NCBI GenBank assembly: GCA_018894105.1
Contig: CM032125.1
Location: 30,241,032-30,305,031, forward strand
From: Jacaranda mimosifolia
Lineage: Eukaryota; Streptophyta; Magnoliopsida; Lamiales; Bignoniaceae
Reading direction: 5' to 3'
DNA length: 64,000 nt
The notes under the pieces were generated by a model. That model was not told where the DNA came from. It did not search any database and saw nothing but the letters and a program-made list of their open reading frames with translations. A program made the translations under genes and the position numbers. Shown one piece after another: positions 33,745-46,334 of this stretch (the stretch's first letter is position 1; each line of letters begins with the position of its first letter).

Positions 33745-36700
33745 ATTGAGACCAGCTGTTGGCAAGTGGGACTGTCTATCCCAACTGGCCATGCTACAAT
33801 GATCAATAAAATAAACTATGGAAGACAATTATATATCCCAACTAGTCTCCAAAATGACAATATACATACCAAGTAAAATGGAGGTTTTTAGTAGATCTAT
33901 GTAATGATACCTGGTTTAAATCATGTCGTAAGAAAACCTAAATCAAGTCAGAAGATCGAAGATTTTGAAATAATTTATAAGTTATTATCTCTCTATCACC
34001 TTTCAAAGGACAAAACCTCCCACCAACACTACGTCCGCTACAGGTAGCTAGCTAATATGTCTGGCCATAGATTTGGTCATCTACGTGCTGAAATTTTTTC
34101 TTATATAACTTACAAAAGTACGCATACTAATTTGAACTCCAAAAATCACACATACAAGTGTGAAGGCGATGACACTAGTCAATTGACCACTCGACATTAT
34201 ATATTGAAACATGCATCTATTTAGCCTAAGTTGTGGTAGAAATTATTGAACCATTGTTTCTTTCTAGTAAAAAAGTTTTAGCACTAGATATTGAACCAAG
34301 TCCAATATGTTAAAAGGGTTATTAGATGAATAGTTACTTCTATCTACTGAAAACTACAGAACTTGAGAAAGTTACAAAATCCAGGCCTAAGTTACCAGCA
34401 AAGTGGGCTTCTATTTAAACTATACAACTTGTAATAACATAAGACAGATGTACTGGTTGTACGATCAGAGGTCGGTGTGAGTTTCCTGGAGGTTGCAGCA
34501 AGAATTGCCACAAATGTTTGTTTAACTAGGAAATTAATTATCTTAATTAGTCTGACACACGTTTAAAGAGCTAATCCTTGAAATTTCTGCATCTTAGCTG
34601 TAATGTTCTTACACGGAGGGACAGTTGAAACTTCTGAGATTGGAGAATAACCAACACATTAGCTCTAACAAGGATTCTTAATTAGGTCAACTCAAAAAAA
34701 TTTATTTGTCTAAGCCTCTGCAAAACTATGTGCTCATATGAACCAGGTCCCTTTTTTTCTTTTTTCCTTTTTTTTCCCCTGCATTTTCAGACATCTAACT
34801 CAAACATCATTCTTCCCATGTCTCGAAGACACTATACGACTTGGAAATATTAGCGTATTTTTGTCCAGAAGTGTCCTTTATAGCATCAAAACCTTGGATA
34901 TGACAGAAAAAAAGAATGTAATAATGTCTGTGATCTATGCTAAGATAAAGAGTAAGGTTTGATATATGCCAAGAAAGTACATATTCTTATATGATATGCT
35001 AAAAGAATTGATTTTACTATTGTCCAATACATTTAACCAGCAGGCTCTGAAAAAACAGAAGGATTCCTGGTTTCCATTGCCTCCGGACAGGCTAACACAG
35101 ATCTAGATCTCGTCAAGCTGTTTCCTTTTCGAATACATTATCAATAACAAAACAGCAACATGCATAAATTTCCTGTCTCTTGGTCATTTCCTGTATTTTA
35201 TGAGGTCCCATCTGTCTGATTCTGCTGAATAGATCATCCAATTGTAGAAAGAATGATTGATGAATTGCACGTGTTCTCACCTGTCCAAAATCGGACAAAA
35301 GTACACAAATGAACTCGTTTTTTCCATTGAATGCAATGAATAGTGATGATACTTGGTCGTGTTTTCCATTAGAAGAGTCGATGATTTTGAAAAAATTTAT
35401 AAGTTGATTCCTTATCTCGTCCCTTGAGGCAACTTTTTAGGATAAAACTTTTCACTAAATCTGTATCGGCAGAAATATTTAACCTAGTCAGACCTTTATG
35501 TTTGATGACAAATCTGGTTATCATTATTTGTACTATTTATAGGAAGAACAACCATGTGCTCTTTCCAAACCCCTCGATTGGAACTATGATGATACTTAAT
35601 TTTATCCCTACATCAAAGGAGTTGAGGATGCTGAACAATATATAAGTCGTTCCTCTCTTGTACCATTTGAGGTGCCTTTTCAAGATATGTTCCTCTCTTC
35701 CACTATCTGCGCCTTTTCAGGACAAAACCTTGCAACCCTCTTCTACAATTTGAGGTGCCTTTTCAGGACACAATCTCCGACTAAGTATGGTATACAATCA
35801 AGTATCACTATGAAAAGGGACATGTAATTTGGTTGGAGAAATGATTGACGATTTGATGTTTGATTTATCATTGTAGCCATATGGGGAAGCAAGTTTCTGT
35901 AGATAAATCTATGGAGACCATGCCTAGCTCTTATAGCTATTTTAACTCAATTACTTGCCATATACTTTGACTGGCCCAGCATGAATAGGCATCCACATGC
36001 AAAATCCATGTATTCTTGCTGATGAGCCAGTTTTTGATCCAAATCTATAGAGGCGCACGTTCGTTTCCACGCTGCACCTCACATGGCTCAAGAGCAGATA
36101 TGCATCTCAGCATGCCCCATATTTATTTCTTGGACATATAAATTATTTAATATAATGTATATGTTTACTATTTAATTACTAGTAAGAAAGTTGGACTTTC
36201 TACAGTCCAGTAAGATGATACCTATTGGATGGATTCCAACCAATGAGATCTAGCCATCTATCATTTGATATGATTAGGGGTGTAAACGGATATTAAACGG
36301 ATCGGATACACTGTTTTCATATTCGTATCCATTTAACTTTTCGAATATTCGGATACGGATACGGATTTGACGGATATTTAAAAATAATATCCAAATTCGT
36401 ATCCGTCGGATATCGGTCGGATTCGGATATATCCGTATTCGATTATAATTATTTAGATGCATTCATATTTTATTAAACTTATCCGTATTCGAATTATTAT
36501 TTTATATTCATATTCGATGATAATTATTTAGATATCTATTTATGAATATCTAAATAAGTGATTCTATGAACTTATAACAAATACATATTTTAATTAATAG
36601 AAGAAACTATATAATTTCATTAAAACGAAAGCAATCAAATAAAGAACATAATTTCTAATTAATAATTGACTTAATAATTGATTAGTAGTAGTTATTAATA

Positions 36701-38770
36701 ATAATAATGACATTTAAGTATATTAATTATAAAGTCAACCAATAATAACTATGTTAATTAACTTTATTCTTTAATTTTTTCTCTATATTACAATAATTTT
36801 TAAAGTTTATTCTTTTTTCTTTCCAATTCTTCAATTATAATTAATATATATACATATAGGGATTATAATATTTTTATTGAAAAATATAAATAATATATTA
36901 TTTAATAAATATATATTCGGATCGGATATTAAACGGATCGGATACACATTTACCATATCCGTATCCATTTATAATCGGATATCTACTAATCGAATACGGA
37001 TAATATCCACTTTAAACGGATGCGGATAAATGTTGTATAAACGGATACGAATGCGAACGGTAAACAAATTTTCGAATATCCATTTACAGCACTAGATATG
37101 ATTGTTCTTTTGATATTGACAACACACAAATAGGCTTAATGACCATATTGATCCTATTTTCTTTAGCATTAGTAGCGATTACTTGTACATTATTTGTGGA
37201 CTTTTCATATTACAATTTAAAGAAACATGTAGCTTACTTGATAGCAACATGTCTATCAAATTTCGACATTAGTTTTATTAAGCCAATTTATTTATGTAAA
37301 TATTTTAATCTTACTTAATGGAGTTATTAAATATCTAAAATTTTCTCTAGCAGTAATAGCGACTATTGTTAGATTATTTTTGGATTTTTCATAGTAAATT
37401 TTGAGAAACATGTGGCTATACTTAACAATGACATAGCTATCATATTTTGATATTAATTATATTAAATTAATTTATTTATGTAAATATTCCAATCTTAATG
37501 TATCATCATTGAATGTCCAAAATTTTTAGTTCATTCACTAACAAAGATATTTTGTATACAAGATAATTTATTTGCACAATTATTATTTTCATTATCATTT
37601 CATATTATTATTATATTGTGTTTATAAATATATCATAATGGATTTATATTTTTGTATAAATTACTAAGAAGTAGCTTGAGATGGCAAATTACTTTTTTAT
37701 GTAAATACTAAAATAGTCACTAATTCAAATAGTGATTTCTTGTTTTTGTCATTATTATTTGTGTAAAAATGAATATGTCTTTTATACTGTTTCATATTCG
37801 TACCTATTGAATAATTTAGTTACCTTTAAGAACAATGTATAGTTTAGATTTGCCAGGTAGGCAAAGCGCGAAGAAAATTACATGATTAAATCAATTTTCA
37901 GACAAAAAGAATTAGAAATATTATAGCAAGAGAAGGCCTACTTGTAGACCAATGTAGTATTACCAAAATAAAAACATGATTAAATGTTCAATTAGTATTA
38001 GGGATCGTATCTTGATCTTCAACACATTGTTGGATTTGTAGAGTAGTCAAGTGGCAAGCAACATCGTTCTCAAACATCAACTTGTGAAGTATGGGGTTTG
38101 AGCACTTAATGGGCGCATGTGCATGACACACACACACGCACATCATTGGATCCTAGCAACATTGAAGGGTCTGGATGTGGCCATGTGGACCACATGGCCA
38201 ATCCTGCGAGACCACTATTTTACATTTTTCAAGTAGAATATCTGGTTCATATTATTTGCACTGTTTTTTTTAATCTCAACACTATTACTTTCTATATATC
38301 CATTCATTCAATGATTTGAGTATCGAAAACTTTTTATTGAACATCCTCGATCTTAACTTGTGTTTTATGTTAAGATTGGATCGCACTTGTCACACAGATC
38401 CAAAATCTGATGCAAAGAAAATTTCCATATACATCAAGACCAGCTTGCCATTTGTGCTTGTGGACAAAACCAAGCTAGGTTTCCAAGGTTGGACAGCTAA
38501 AATATGATTTTTCAGGTTCAAGAAAACAGAGTTGTTAGTTAAGCAAATAGCTACATCATATAACAATACAAAAGAAACAGCAAACCCAAAATGGGAAAAC
38601 CTTCTGTGTAGATTGCAAAGACAAGGCAAAAACTATTAATCCATACGCTTCTATATATTATGATGCTTCTCCAGTATTTACAATTAAATTCACCTTCACA
38701 TTCTATGTATACAGAAAAACTCAACATTCTTGCTAAGACATATTTCTCAACTTATAACACATCAAAATTT
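33745..38770. other. Non-coding DNA between DUF1442-A2 and B2
   Basis: Counterpart of 2540-6710 with no convincing gene. The frame reading SFFLQLDDLFSRIRQMGPHK (minus strand, 35298-35113) recurs here and is not recognised. The only large difference from the left arm is the hAT-type MITE at 36275-37094. Confidence 0.75.
36275..37094. mobile_element. hAT-type MITE, right arm only
   Basis: The 820-bp insertion begins TAGGGGTGTAAACGG and ends CATTTACAGCACTA, inverted repeats matching at 9 of 11. The 8-bp duplication GATATGAT flanks it (36267-36274, 37095-37102). The left arm has the empty site with one GATATGAT near 5029-5036. Both subterminal regions are full of GGATACGGAT/ATCCGTATCC motifs. 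Its TAGGGGTG end resembles that of the inner hAT at 20810, so a related transposase may have moved it. No coding capacity. Confidence 0.93.
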
Positions 38771-38776
38771 TAGTCT

Positions 38777-39582
38777 TCAATGCCCTTCCCTCAACAAGTT
38801 CTTGACCCTGAAAACATGTTCTTCACCTGTGAATCTGTCTACTTTGACAACCCACCGGCTCGGCCTGCCTGAGCCACAACGATACCTCTTGTCCTTACCG
38901 GCTGCAGCCACTCTGCTAACCAGCAGCCCTTCTCCTATAGGAAGCAAATGACCATCAAACCCCTGCAGGCACCTCCAAGAGCCCATCCAAAAAGCATTAT
39001 ATCCCAAGACCATAGAATTCCTCCCAACCCCTTTTGCTGTTTTAAGTATCACTTCACTGTTCTTGATCCTACAATCCACAACTATGCAATCTGCTTCTTT
39101 ATATTCACTTGCCAATAGATTTTCAGCATTTCCAATAACAAACTCAACATCTGCTGCACTTTCTCCCAGAATTTCCTTTGATCTTTGAAGTTCATTTGTG
39201 CCACAAACCATGCATACAACCTTTCCGCCCGTCTGGTGGGCTGCAGCCACCAGGGCTAATGTGGTGGAGTCGGCTGCACCAGCACATGCCACGACCATCA
39301 ATCGTGCACTTTTGCCAGCAACGAGCGCTGAGATGAACTCGGCTCCATCAGGCTCCTCCTTTGCTCTCTTTCCCTGCACAAAAACGCTCAAAAATGAAAT
39401 ACAATATACATATGCACGTTAGGAGTTCGTTAAGTTTGAACTCCTACCTATATGAGACTTATGTTATTGAGCCAAATGCCCACTTGACATAACAGACTTA
39501 TATAGTTGATGGTTCATATACTCACCATTTTCATTGCTCTGAGATAGGCATTGGTAGCATTTTCTGCAGACCAGCCATCCAT
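38777..39582 (-). CDS. DUF1442 family protein, copy B2
   Basis: Exons 39582-39526 (MDGWSAENATNAYLRAMKM) and 39373-38777, intron 152 bp, product 217 residues. It is very close to B1, with scattered substitutions such as VVACAG for VVACDG and KGVGRNS for KGIDRNS. All family motifs are intact: ADSTTLALVAAAHQTGG, LPIGEGLLVSRVAAA, FTGEEHVFRV. Both B copies look functional, in contrast to the A pair. Role unknown; the fold is often grouped with SAM-dependent methyltransferases. Confidence 0.9.
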
Positions 39583-39589
39583 CTTTTTT

Positions 39590-41843
39590 TCTCTATATTT
39601 GTGGTGTTATAGTATGATGGATTAAACTTCACTTGGCTGCAATTTGCTTATCAATAAATAGTGTAGAACAAGAAAAGGAACAGGACAAAATAAAAATACA
39701 TCATCCCCCAAATGTGTACTCTTAGAAGGAAAATTTGGACTTATTAACAGATTCTAGATAATCAAGATTTCTCCATTTTATAACATTATTATAATTACGA
39801 CGAACGTCCACGAAATATTCAAATACCTTAGTACCAAAAACAATTAAAATAAGATTTTCTAGGTGTGGCGACATTATTGTTTTCAGCAACAATTATAAGA
39901 CAAAACAAAAAAATTAAAATACAAAATACGCGCTCAGCACGCGCACAGTCAAGCCAAAATATATTCAAGAAATAAATATATTTCAAATTTCTGATATGGG
40001 CGTTAGGCCAAATATTAAGGCAAGATCATTAACATTTGGTACGCATAAGTACACAATTATGTACATCATTAATTTAAGGGTCGAAGGATAGCGTAATCTC
40101 CTTGTAAAAGTGTCCTACAAGAGATTATGGATTGGAGGTGATAACTAAGGTACCCCCAATGTATGATTTTGCCTGTCTTGCTGTCTGGTCTGAATGATGT
40201 CGGAAACACGTAAGTTTTTTCATTGATTTTTCTAGTATTTGATTTCTTGGAAATTGTCTCTGGATTTTTCATTTCAGGGATAAAAATGTTAGAAAACCTG
40301 TACGTAGAATGGACAAGTTGGTGTATAAGATTGTGGATAAGATGTCAAAGTAATCAATTAATCCTGGTAAGAAACATACCGGAGTGGGTTGAAGCTGAAC
40401 TACTCTCTGGATAGAGCATTTTATGTACTGATTCATGTATACTTCTCAAGAGTTCATGTGAGCCTCCAGAACTGATAAATTTTTGTCCCTAGGTCTTGGA
40501 GGTCTACCCATTCCCATTTATTGCATGTCTATTTATTTTATGTGGGTTAGTTCTTGAAATACTCTTAAAATGTTTTATATTTCTCCATATTTTAAAATTT
40601 TGCTATCTTTTAGATAGGTGAGTCTGATTCAATTAAACTTAATCATAGGTTATATTGTGAATAATACTTATATTTGTCCCTATGTCTTGTAGGTCCACCC
40701 ATTCCCATTTATTGTTATTGCCGGTCTACCTATTTTATGTGGGTAGTTCCTGAAATACTCTTGAAATATTTTATATTACTTCACATTTTAAAAAATTGTC
40801 ATTTTTTAGATAGGTTGGTCTGATTCGATTAGACTTATCTCATAATATGCATATCATTTAAATTATATGATGTTTGAATTAAATAGTTCAAATCTGCATG
40901 AGGACGTTTACAAGCAAGCAATTTCCTCGAATTTCTGCTTTATAATCTTTAGACATTGATATTGAACATTCAAGAGTTTTTATTATACAAATTTATGCAT
41001 CTCTAATTTTCTCGTGCTTTTAAGTCTTATCAAATTTGAATCGACCAAATTTTATCATTTAGCTCAAATCACTAGTCTACTATTAGAAAAAAAAGAAATA
41101 TTCTCGAACTCATATTTTTATTTTAAATAATAAGTACTATTATTGTTGTTGTTGCTGCTCCTGCTTTTAAAATAGGCATTTGAAGCTTGGACGTTTGCGA
41201 TTTCCCCACCAAAGCTGACAAGTCCATGAAGCACATGCGCTCCATGCTTAAATAGTCCATGGCCAAGAAGCACTAGCTGACAAACCCGTGATTATGCGAC
41301 GGACTATCTAACATATTTTCCGATTATTCGTAGCAGATTTGGAGGTTCATATTCTTCAGTGAAGCAACGTTTATTTAAAATTAATTATACACAAACTCAT
41401 TTTTATTTTCTTTTAAAAATAAAAAATAAAAAGTTATCAATTTCTTCCTTATTTTTATAGATATTTTCATTCTCAGCACATTTTATCAGACAAACTTTAC
41501 ACACTCTCTCTATTTTCACACTTTATTTTCTCCTACTCTCATTTGCACGACTTTTAATACAAAAATACAATAATATTCAAATGCAACTCATTTTCAATCA
41601 TACACAATCATTTTATTTTAAATAAAATATCCAAACAACATTTCATTTTCAAACTCACACTTATAACTAATTTTGCACTATTTTTTTTTCACCAGAAAAT
41701 GAAAATGCCTTTAGAAAGAAAAAACAAAACCCAAACGGGCTAAGTTGGCTCAAGTGAAATTTGATTCAATTTTTTTTTAAATTTAAATTTGAGTACAATG
41801 AATTTGAGTTTTTTTACGAGTCGAGCTGAAAACTACATATAAA
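39590..41843. other. Non-coding flank upstream of DUF1442-B2
   Basis: Collinear with 7530-10110. No gene seen. It includes the 181-bp tandem duplication (40492-40855). At about 41390-41737 an AT-rich stretch with ATTTTCATTTTC-type phrases replaces 66 bp of the left arm; it ends AACCCAAACGGGC and may be another MITE, but no clear ends were found. Confidence 0.6.
40492..40855. repeat. 181-bp tandem duplication, right arm only
   Basis: Two units start at 40492 and 40673 with TTTGTCCCTA(G/T)GTCTTG and share CCCATTCCCATTTATTG and TTTTAGATAGGT. The left arm has a single unit at about 8436. The units differ at many positions, so the duplication is not very recent. Confidence 0.85.
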
Positions 41844-41851
41844 TATCTAAA

Positions 41852-42708
41852 GTTGTGATTGCTTGTAGAGTTGTGTTCTATGTTTGGTCTTTTAAAGATT
41901 TTGGGATTGCTTTGCTATTTTTAAGATGTGAGAATGAGATATAAGATTGTGAATGGTTGTGAGATAAAGTGTAATAATTATAGTGATGTGTTGTGTTGAT
42001 GTAATTTGAGGTTGTGAATGGTTGTAAGATTATTTTTCAGGTATGTTTGATAAATTTATTTGAGATAATAAAATTGTTGTATGAGATTTATTTTTTGGGT
42101 TTGCTTGGGATATTTATATTTTTAAAAAATATTAATAATTATAAATTATAAATTTATTAATATCAAAATTAATATTTATTAAGTTAAATATAAAATCCAT
42201 TATAAATTCATCAAATTTATCCATAATTAAAGAAAAATAAATCATTTTGCCCTCTTTCAAAATAAATTTGGACTTCTATTTTAACAAAAATATGGTTCCA
42301 CCTTACTCGATAAATTACAAAATATGTGGCTTTAATTTGCTATAATAACTTTTTAGTTGTTCACCATCTAACATATTACCAAATTATTTAACAGACAATT
42401 TTTATAATTAATTTGGTATGTATTATAAATAAATTCTCTAAAAAGGAGAGCGATAACATATTAATAAATTTAATATTATTTTTTATTTAATTACTAAAAA
42501 TTACGAATAAACAAATTTATTTTGGGCAAAATAATTTTTTTGTAATTAACTTATTTGGAACAGGAGAGAAGATTTGAATAGTAGGGCTCTTAGATAGTCC
42601 TATTCATTGCCCTAAGAACTTAATTTTAAATCCCACAACCAATCAAATGTTAGCTCCAAAAATGTGTTTCAAATACCTAAAAATGGGGGCAAACCCACAG
42701 GCAATCAC
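41852..42708. mobile_element. Non-autonomous hAT-type insertion, right arm only
   Basis: An 857-bp insertion with ends GTTGTGATTGC and GCAATCAC (short inverted repeat GTGATTGC) is flanked by TATCTAAA (41844-41851) and TGTCTAAA (42709-42716). The left arm has the single site AATGTCTAAAAGTTCG near 10097-10112. One mismatch in the 8-bp duplication suggests some age. No coding capacity. Confidence 0.8.
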
Positions 42709-42716
42709 TGTCTAAA

Positions 42717-43269
42717 GGTTCGTAATTGACTTGTGAGCTTTAATATTTCTTTTATTTTTATATCTAATATATTTAATATATTGTAATTTAGTTCTATGGT
42801 ATAAGTCATAGCAATGCAAGTATTAAAACTATCGGTCAACTCGAATTATTTGTCATATTTTATTAAATTTAAATTATATTTTTATTTTTTGTAAAAGTAT
42901 TTAATAAGAAAAATATTAAGAATAATAAGTAATGTTAATGATTTTATTTGAAAATAACTAAACAATAGATTCAGAAATAAAATTGATGTTTTTGGTCTCA
43001 AATTCTCATAAGCTCGATTATAAATGAGTCAAAATTTGAGTTGAATATTTCTAAAATAATTTTATATTTGAGTCTAGATCTTTAAGCTTAATGAGTTCGT
43101 ATTCGAATTTTTTAGAGTAAGTTTGAGGCTAAAATTTTCAATAGTTTGATACGAAATCAGCTCCCTAACACCCTTAGTCAATATAATTATTGAACTCAAG
43201 TGTCAAAGACTCGTAGCTATTTTAGCATAACATTATGTTATCACGATTTTTCATCTTAAAAATTAGATA
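42717..43269. other. AT-rich non-coding DNA, right arm
   Basis: No gene; collinear with about 10110-10640 of the left arm. Confidence 0.65.
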
Positions 43270-45175
43270 TTGATGTAATTCAAAAATAACTACACCTAGA
43301 ATAATAAAAAATTTATTGGAATATCTCCATGCCTCTTTTTGATAGGAATACCTATTTATACAAGCCATTGTGAATATTCGATACTTTTAATATAAATATG
43401 CTTAATTGCAACATAAATACATACCCATTACTCCCACAATGGGCATATGAGAAGACAAATATAATTATAATATTTATGTTGATATTACTATATCATCTAT
43501 TAAAAAGAATATATCTTGATGGGTGGCACTTAATGAATTGATTATTAGGTTTGAAATCTAAAATAACTCCCGCATGGCATCACTTGACACCCAACTCTTA
43601 TAGCTGGGCATAAGCTCGAGGTATAAAAATATTATATTCTTCTTAGATGTTGTGGTTTGATTGGGGCCATCCTGATATGCTGGCAGAGCTCAGACAGAAA
43701 ACCCGGAGGAGAGGCCCCGCAACAGTCTTCATAAGGGTAAAAGTTTAAGGGGGGCGTGACCAACCTAACGATCAAGTTGTTTGAGTTGAAAAGTAAGTTA
43801 TTTATCATTAGAAACTGGATGATCAACTGGAGAGTTCCTTAATTATGCAGGAGCAAGAGATAGTGCAAGCTCGGGAGAAAGCTCGTCAAGAATTCTCGAA
43901 TTTTAATGAATGCCGAACTATTATGAAGTTTTTTTCCAAGGTAGATTTTTGAGCTAGCTCCGCATAATCCGGACCTTCCTGCCATCTCTTCTAATGCTCT
44001 TTGAGGTCTTCCTATTTCAGCTCTATCTTTTCCTTGTTGTCGCTTTTATCTCTTTCTTTTTCCTTTTTTTCTTTTCTCTTTTTCTTTTTTTTTGTTTTTG
44101 TTTTTGAGGAAGTCGAACTATAATGCAATTTTTAGATAAATAAAGATTTCCAATAGCACAATATAGAGTTGTTGAATAATGGTGCAAGGCTATTTCAAAT
44201 TAGTAGGTTAGCGTAAGCTATTTAACTATAGCGTGAGGACATTTCGAATAGGTAGGTCGGCGTAGAGTTGTTTAGCTATTGTGTAAGGCCATTTTACGCA
44301 AAGTAAATAATTGGCAACAAGTAGATCGGTGCAAAGCCGTTTAACTATGGCGTGGGGCCATTTCAAATTGATATGTCGGCATAACGTTTTTTAACTATGG
44401 CACGGGGCCATTTTGCACAAAATAAATAATTGTCTATAGATAGGTTGGCGTAGAGTTGTTTAACTATGGCACAAGGCCATAAAACCATTTTATGTAAATA
44501 AATAATTTACGATAGAGATTGTCTTAAAATTAACTCAAGGCTAACTTCAACCATTTCCTCGCAATTAAAATTTCTTCTCAAGTCATTGAGGAAAATCAGC
44601 GGCATTGCTCAGCATAAGAAGAACCGCAAAACACGCAGATTAAATGTTAGTTGGCATCACACTTGAGGAATGCTATGTCAGTATTATTAGGGTGCAAGAA
44701 CACTCAATTGGCAATCACGTCTCTAGATTTGGCAGCAAAAGGAGCAGCTTCCTAATATTTCTTAATTTTCTTTTCTTTTTTTTAAATAATAATTCCTATT
44801 CATTTTATGCTCTTATCAAACAACACGAACAACAAAAATTGAAGGCAGAAAATATGTGGACTTATCTATTTTTATAGGCAGCAATAGTTTTGGCCACCCT
44901 CTATTCATATTTCTTACCATTCACAACATTTCCCCAAAAGCTCTTCTCTAAACTCCTTTCTCTTGAGACTGATCCCATCTCCCAGGCCAAGCGCCACTTC
45001 CTCCTTGGTGCCTAGTTCCTTTCCCAATCCAAATCCTTCTACAACGCCTCCCTCATCCAACAAGCCAACATTGAATTAGGCTGCATTAATTTTCTTTATT
45101 TTTTTTTTGAAAAAAAAAAAAAGAAGAGGTTGTCACCACTACCAATCATATTCTCACGTCTCACTCAATATTTCC
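43270..45175. mobile_element. Retroelement-derived insertion, right arm only
   Basis: Replaces about 100-130 bp of the left arm (10640-10770). On the minus strand 43740-43640 reads TPPLNFYPYEDCCGASPPG, a spacer-type sequence of plant gypsy elements in my experience. At 44165-44500 there are five or six irregular tandem units built on TCGGCGTAGAGTTGTTTA and ATGGC(A/G)..GGGCCATTT. Near 44880-45070 a short plus-strand frame (TTFPQKLFSKLLSLETDPIS) looks like a captured gene piece that I cannot name. No LTR pair or target duplication was found. Confidence 0.5.
44165..44500. repeat. Irregular tandem repeats within the insertion
   Basis: Units of about 60 bp, some fused with an extra GTAAATAATTG..A piece to about 120 bp, carry TAGGTCGGCGTAGAGTTGTTTA-like and CTATGGCGTGGGGCCATTT-like phrases (given here in parts). 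Such arrays are common in the untranslated part of Tat-type elements. Confidence 0.75.
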
Positions 45176-45501
45176 CATCTGGATCCTTTTATTATTTGAC
45201 ATAACAGAAATACTATTTATAATTTTCTAGCCTTGTTCAAGAAATTTGGATTTAAGAAAAGATTAGTAGTGAAGCATTCCAAATAACTCTAATATTATGT
45301 GGATTTGAAATACACTTAACTATGAAAAAAATAATTCAAAACGATTAAGTGGTGAATGATATAAATATACAGTAAGCTAACTATCAAAATAAATTCGATA
45401 ATATTTTATTATAAATTTAAAATTTTTAATTCTAAATTCTTTATTTCAAACGTAAAGGCATGTCAATCATTATATTCCTCCAGGTCTCTGCTGATCATTA
45501 T

Positions 45502-45884
45502 GGGCTTGTTTGGTTGCAAATTGAAATATTTTGCCAAAACAATTATTGGGAAGTGGGGTTGAAGAATGTGATGGTTGTTTATTTGTATTTTAGGTAATAT
45601 GTGGAAAATATTTTGGGAAAAAATTATTTGTTTGGTTATATTTTGAGAGGGAATAAAATGTCACATCAATAATTTTTTTGTTGGGTTGATGAGGTGAAAT
45701 GAATATTTTAAATTTATTTATACATGTGTGTATATATATTAAATGTATTGAGGTGTGAATAGTAAGAGTATTCTTGATGAACGAATTTTGTATTTTGAAA
45801 TTAGAGTTGAGGAATATGTATTGTTTATTTATTTAAATTTTAAAAATTAAAAAATATATTGAAAATTTACAACCAAACAAACCC
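45502..45884. mobile_element. Tourist-like MITE, right arm copy
   Basis: Same element as 11107-11565, here 383 bp because of internal deletions. Ends GGGCTTGTTTGGTTGCAA and TTACAACCAAACAAACCC. Just outside, a phrase of about 27 bp (AACCCTA..GCCTCTGGG) is tandemly repeated at 45879-45926. Confidence 0.8.
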
Positions 45885-46334
45885 TATAGTCCTCTGGGCA
45901 ACAAACCCTACAGGCCTCTGGGCCTTTATCATGAGAGTATAAAATGGCCCATTAAGGATTTTCAAAAAATGGGTTAATATACCAAAACTTTTGGGCCTGT
46001 TAATATTTGTTTATAGCTATTAATTAGTCGAATCTGAAATAAATCAATGTCAATTAAATTTGAATTCGATTATTGATACTTCTATTCGAATCTAATTGAT
46101 ATTCTATAAGATCTTTACAATACCTACTATCGTATCTAAATTCGATGGATATTCAAAAATTTTGATTTTAATTTTTTTTTCTTTTTGAATTGTATGTAAA
46201 ATATAATATTCAAAAAATAATTAGTACCAAATTGATATTTTTTATAATTATTTATCATATATTAGTCAAATAATTAATTATTTAGGTAGTAAGTCCTTGT
46301 TTCAAACTTTATATTGGGTCATGAGGTAAATCAT

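Larger units (their letters stand above)
31190..46334. repeat. Right arm of segmental duplication
   Basis: Collinear with 1-12009. Extra DNA in this arm: about 65 bp at 31620-31687 (ending TTTACAGGCCTA, hAT-like), the MITE at 36275-37094, a 181-bp tandem copy at 40492-40855, an AT-rich replacement near 41390-41737, an insertion at 41852-42708 and one at about 43270-45175. It lacks the left arm's 9066-9794 element. The HIR gene starts about 900 bp beyond the right end. Confidence 0.92.

Noticed and set aside
36274..36462. 62-codon minus-strand frame rich in Ile and Arg
   Set aside because: It lies within the subterminal repeats of the MITE and reflects ATCCGTATCC repeats.
44160..44500. CRISPR-like regular repeats
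   Set aside because: Plant nuclear DNA; unit length is irregular and the units diverge, so these are retroelement tandem repeats.
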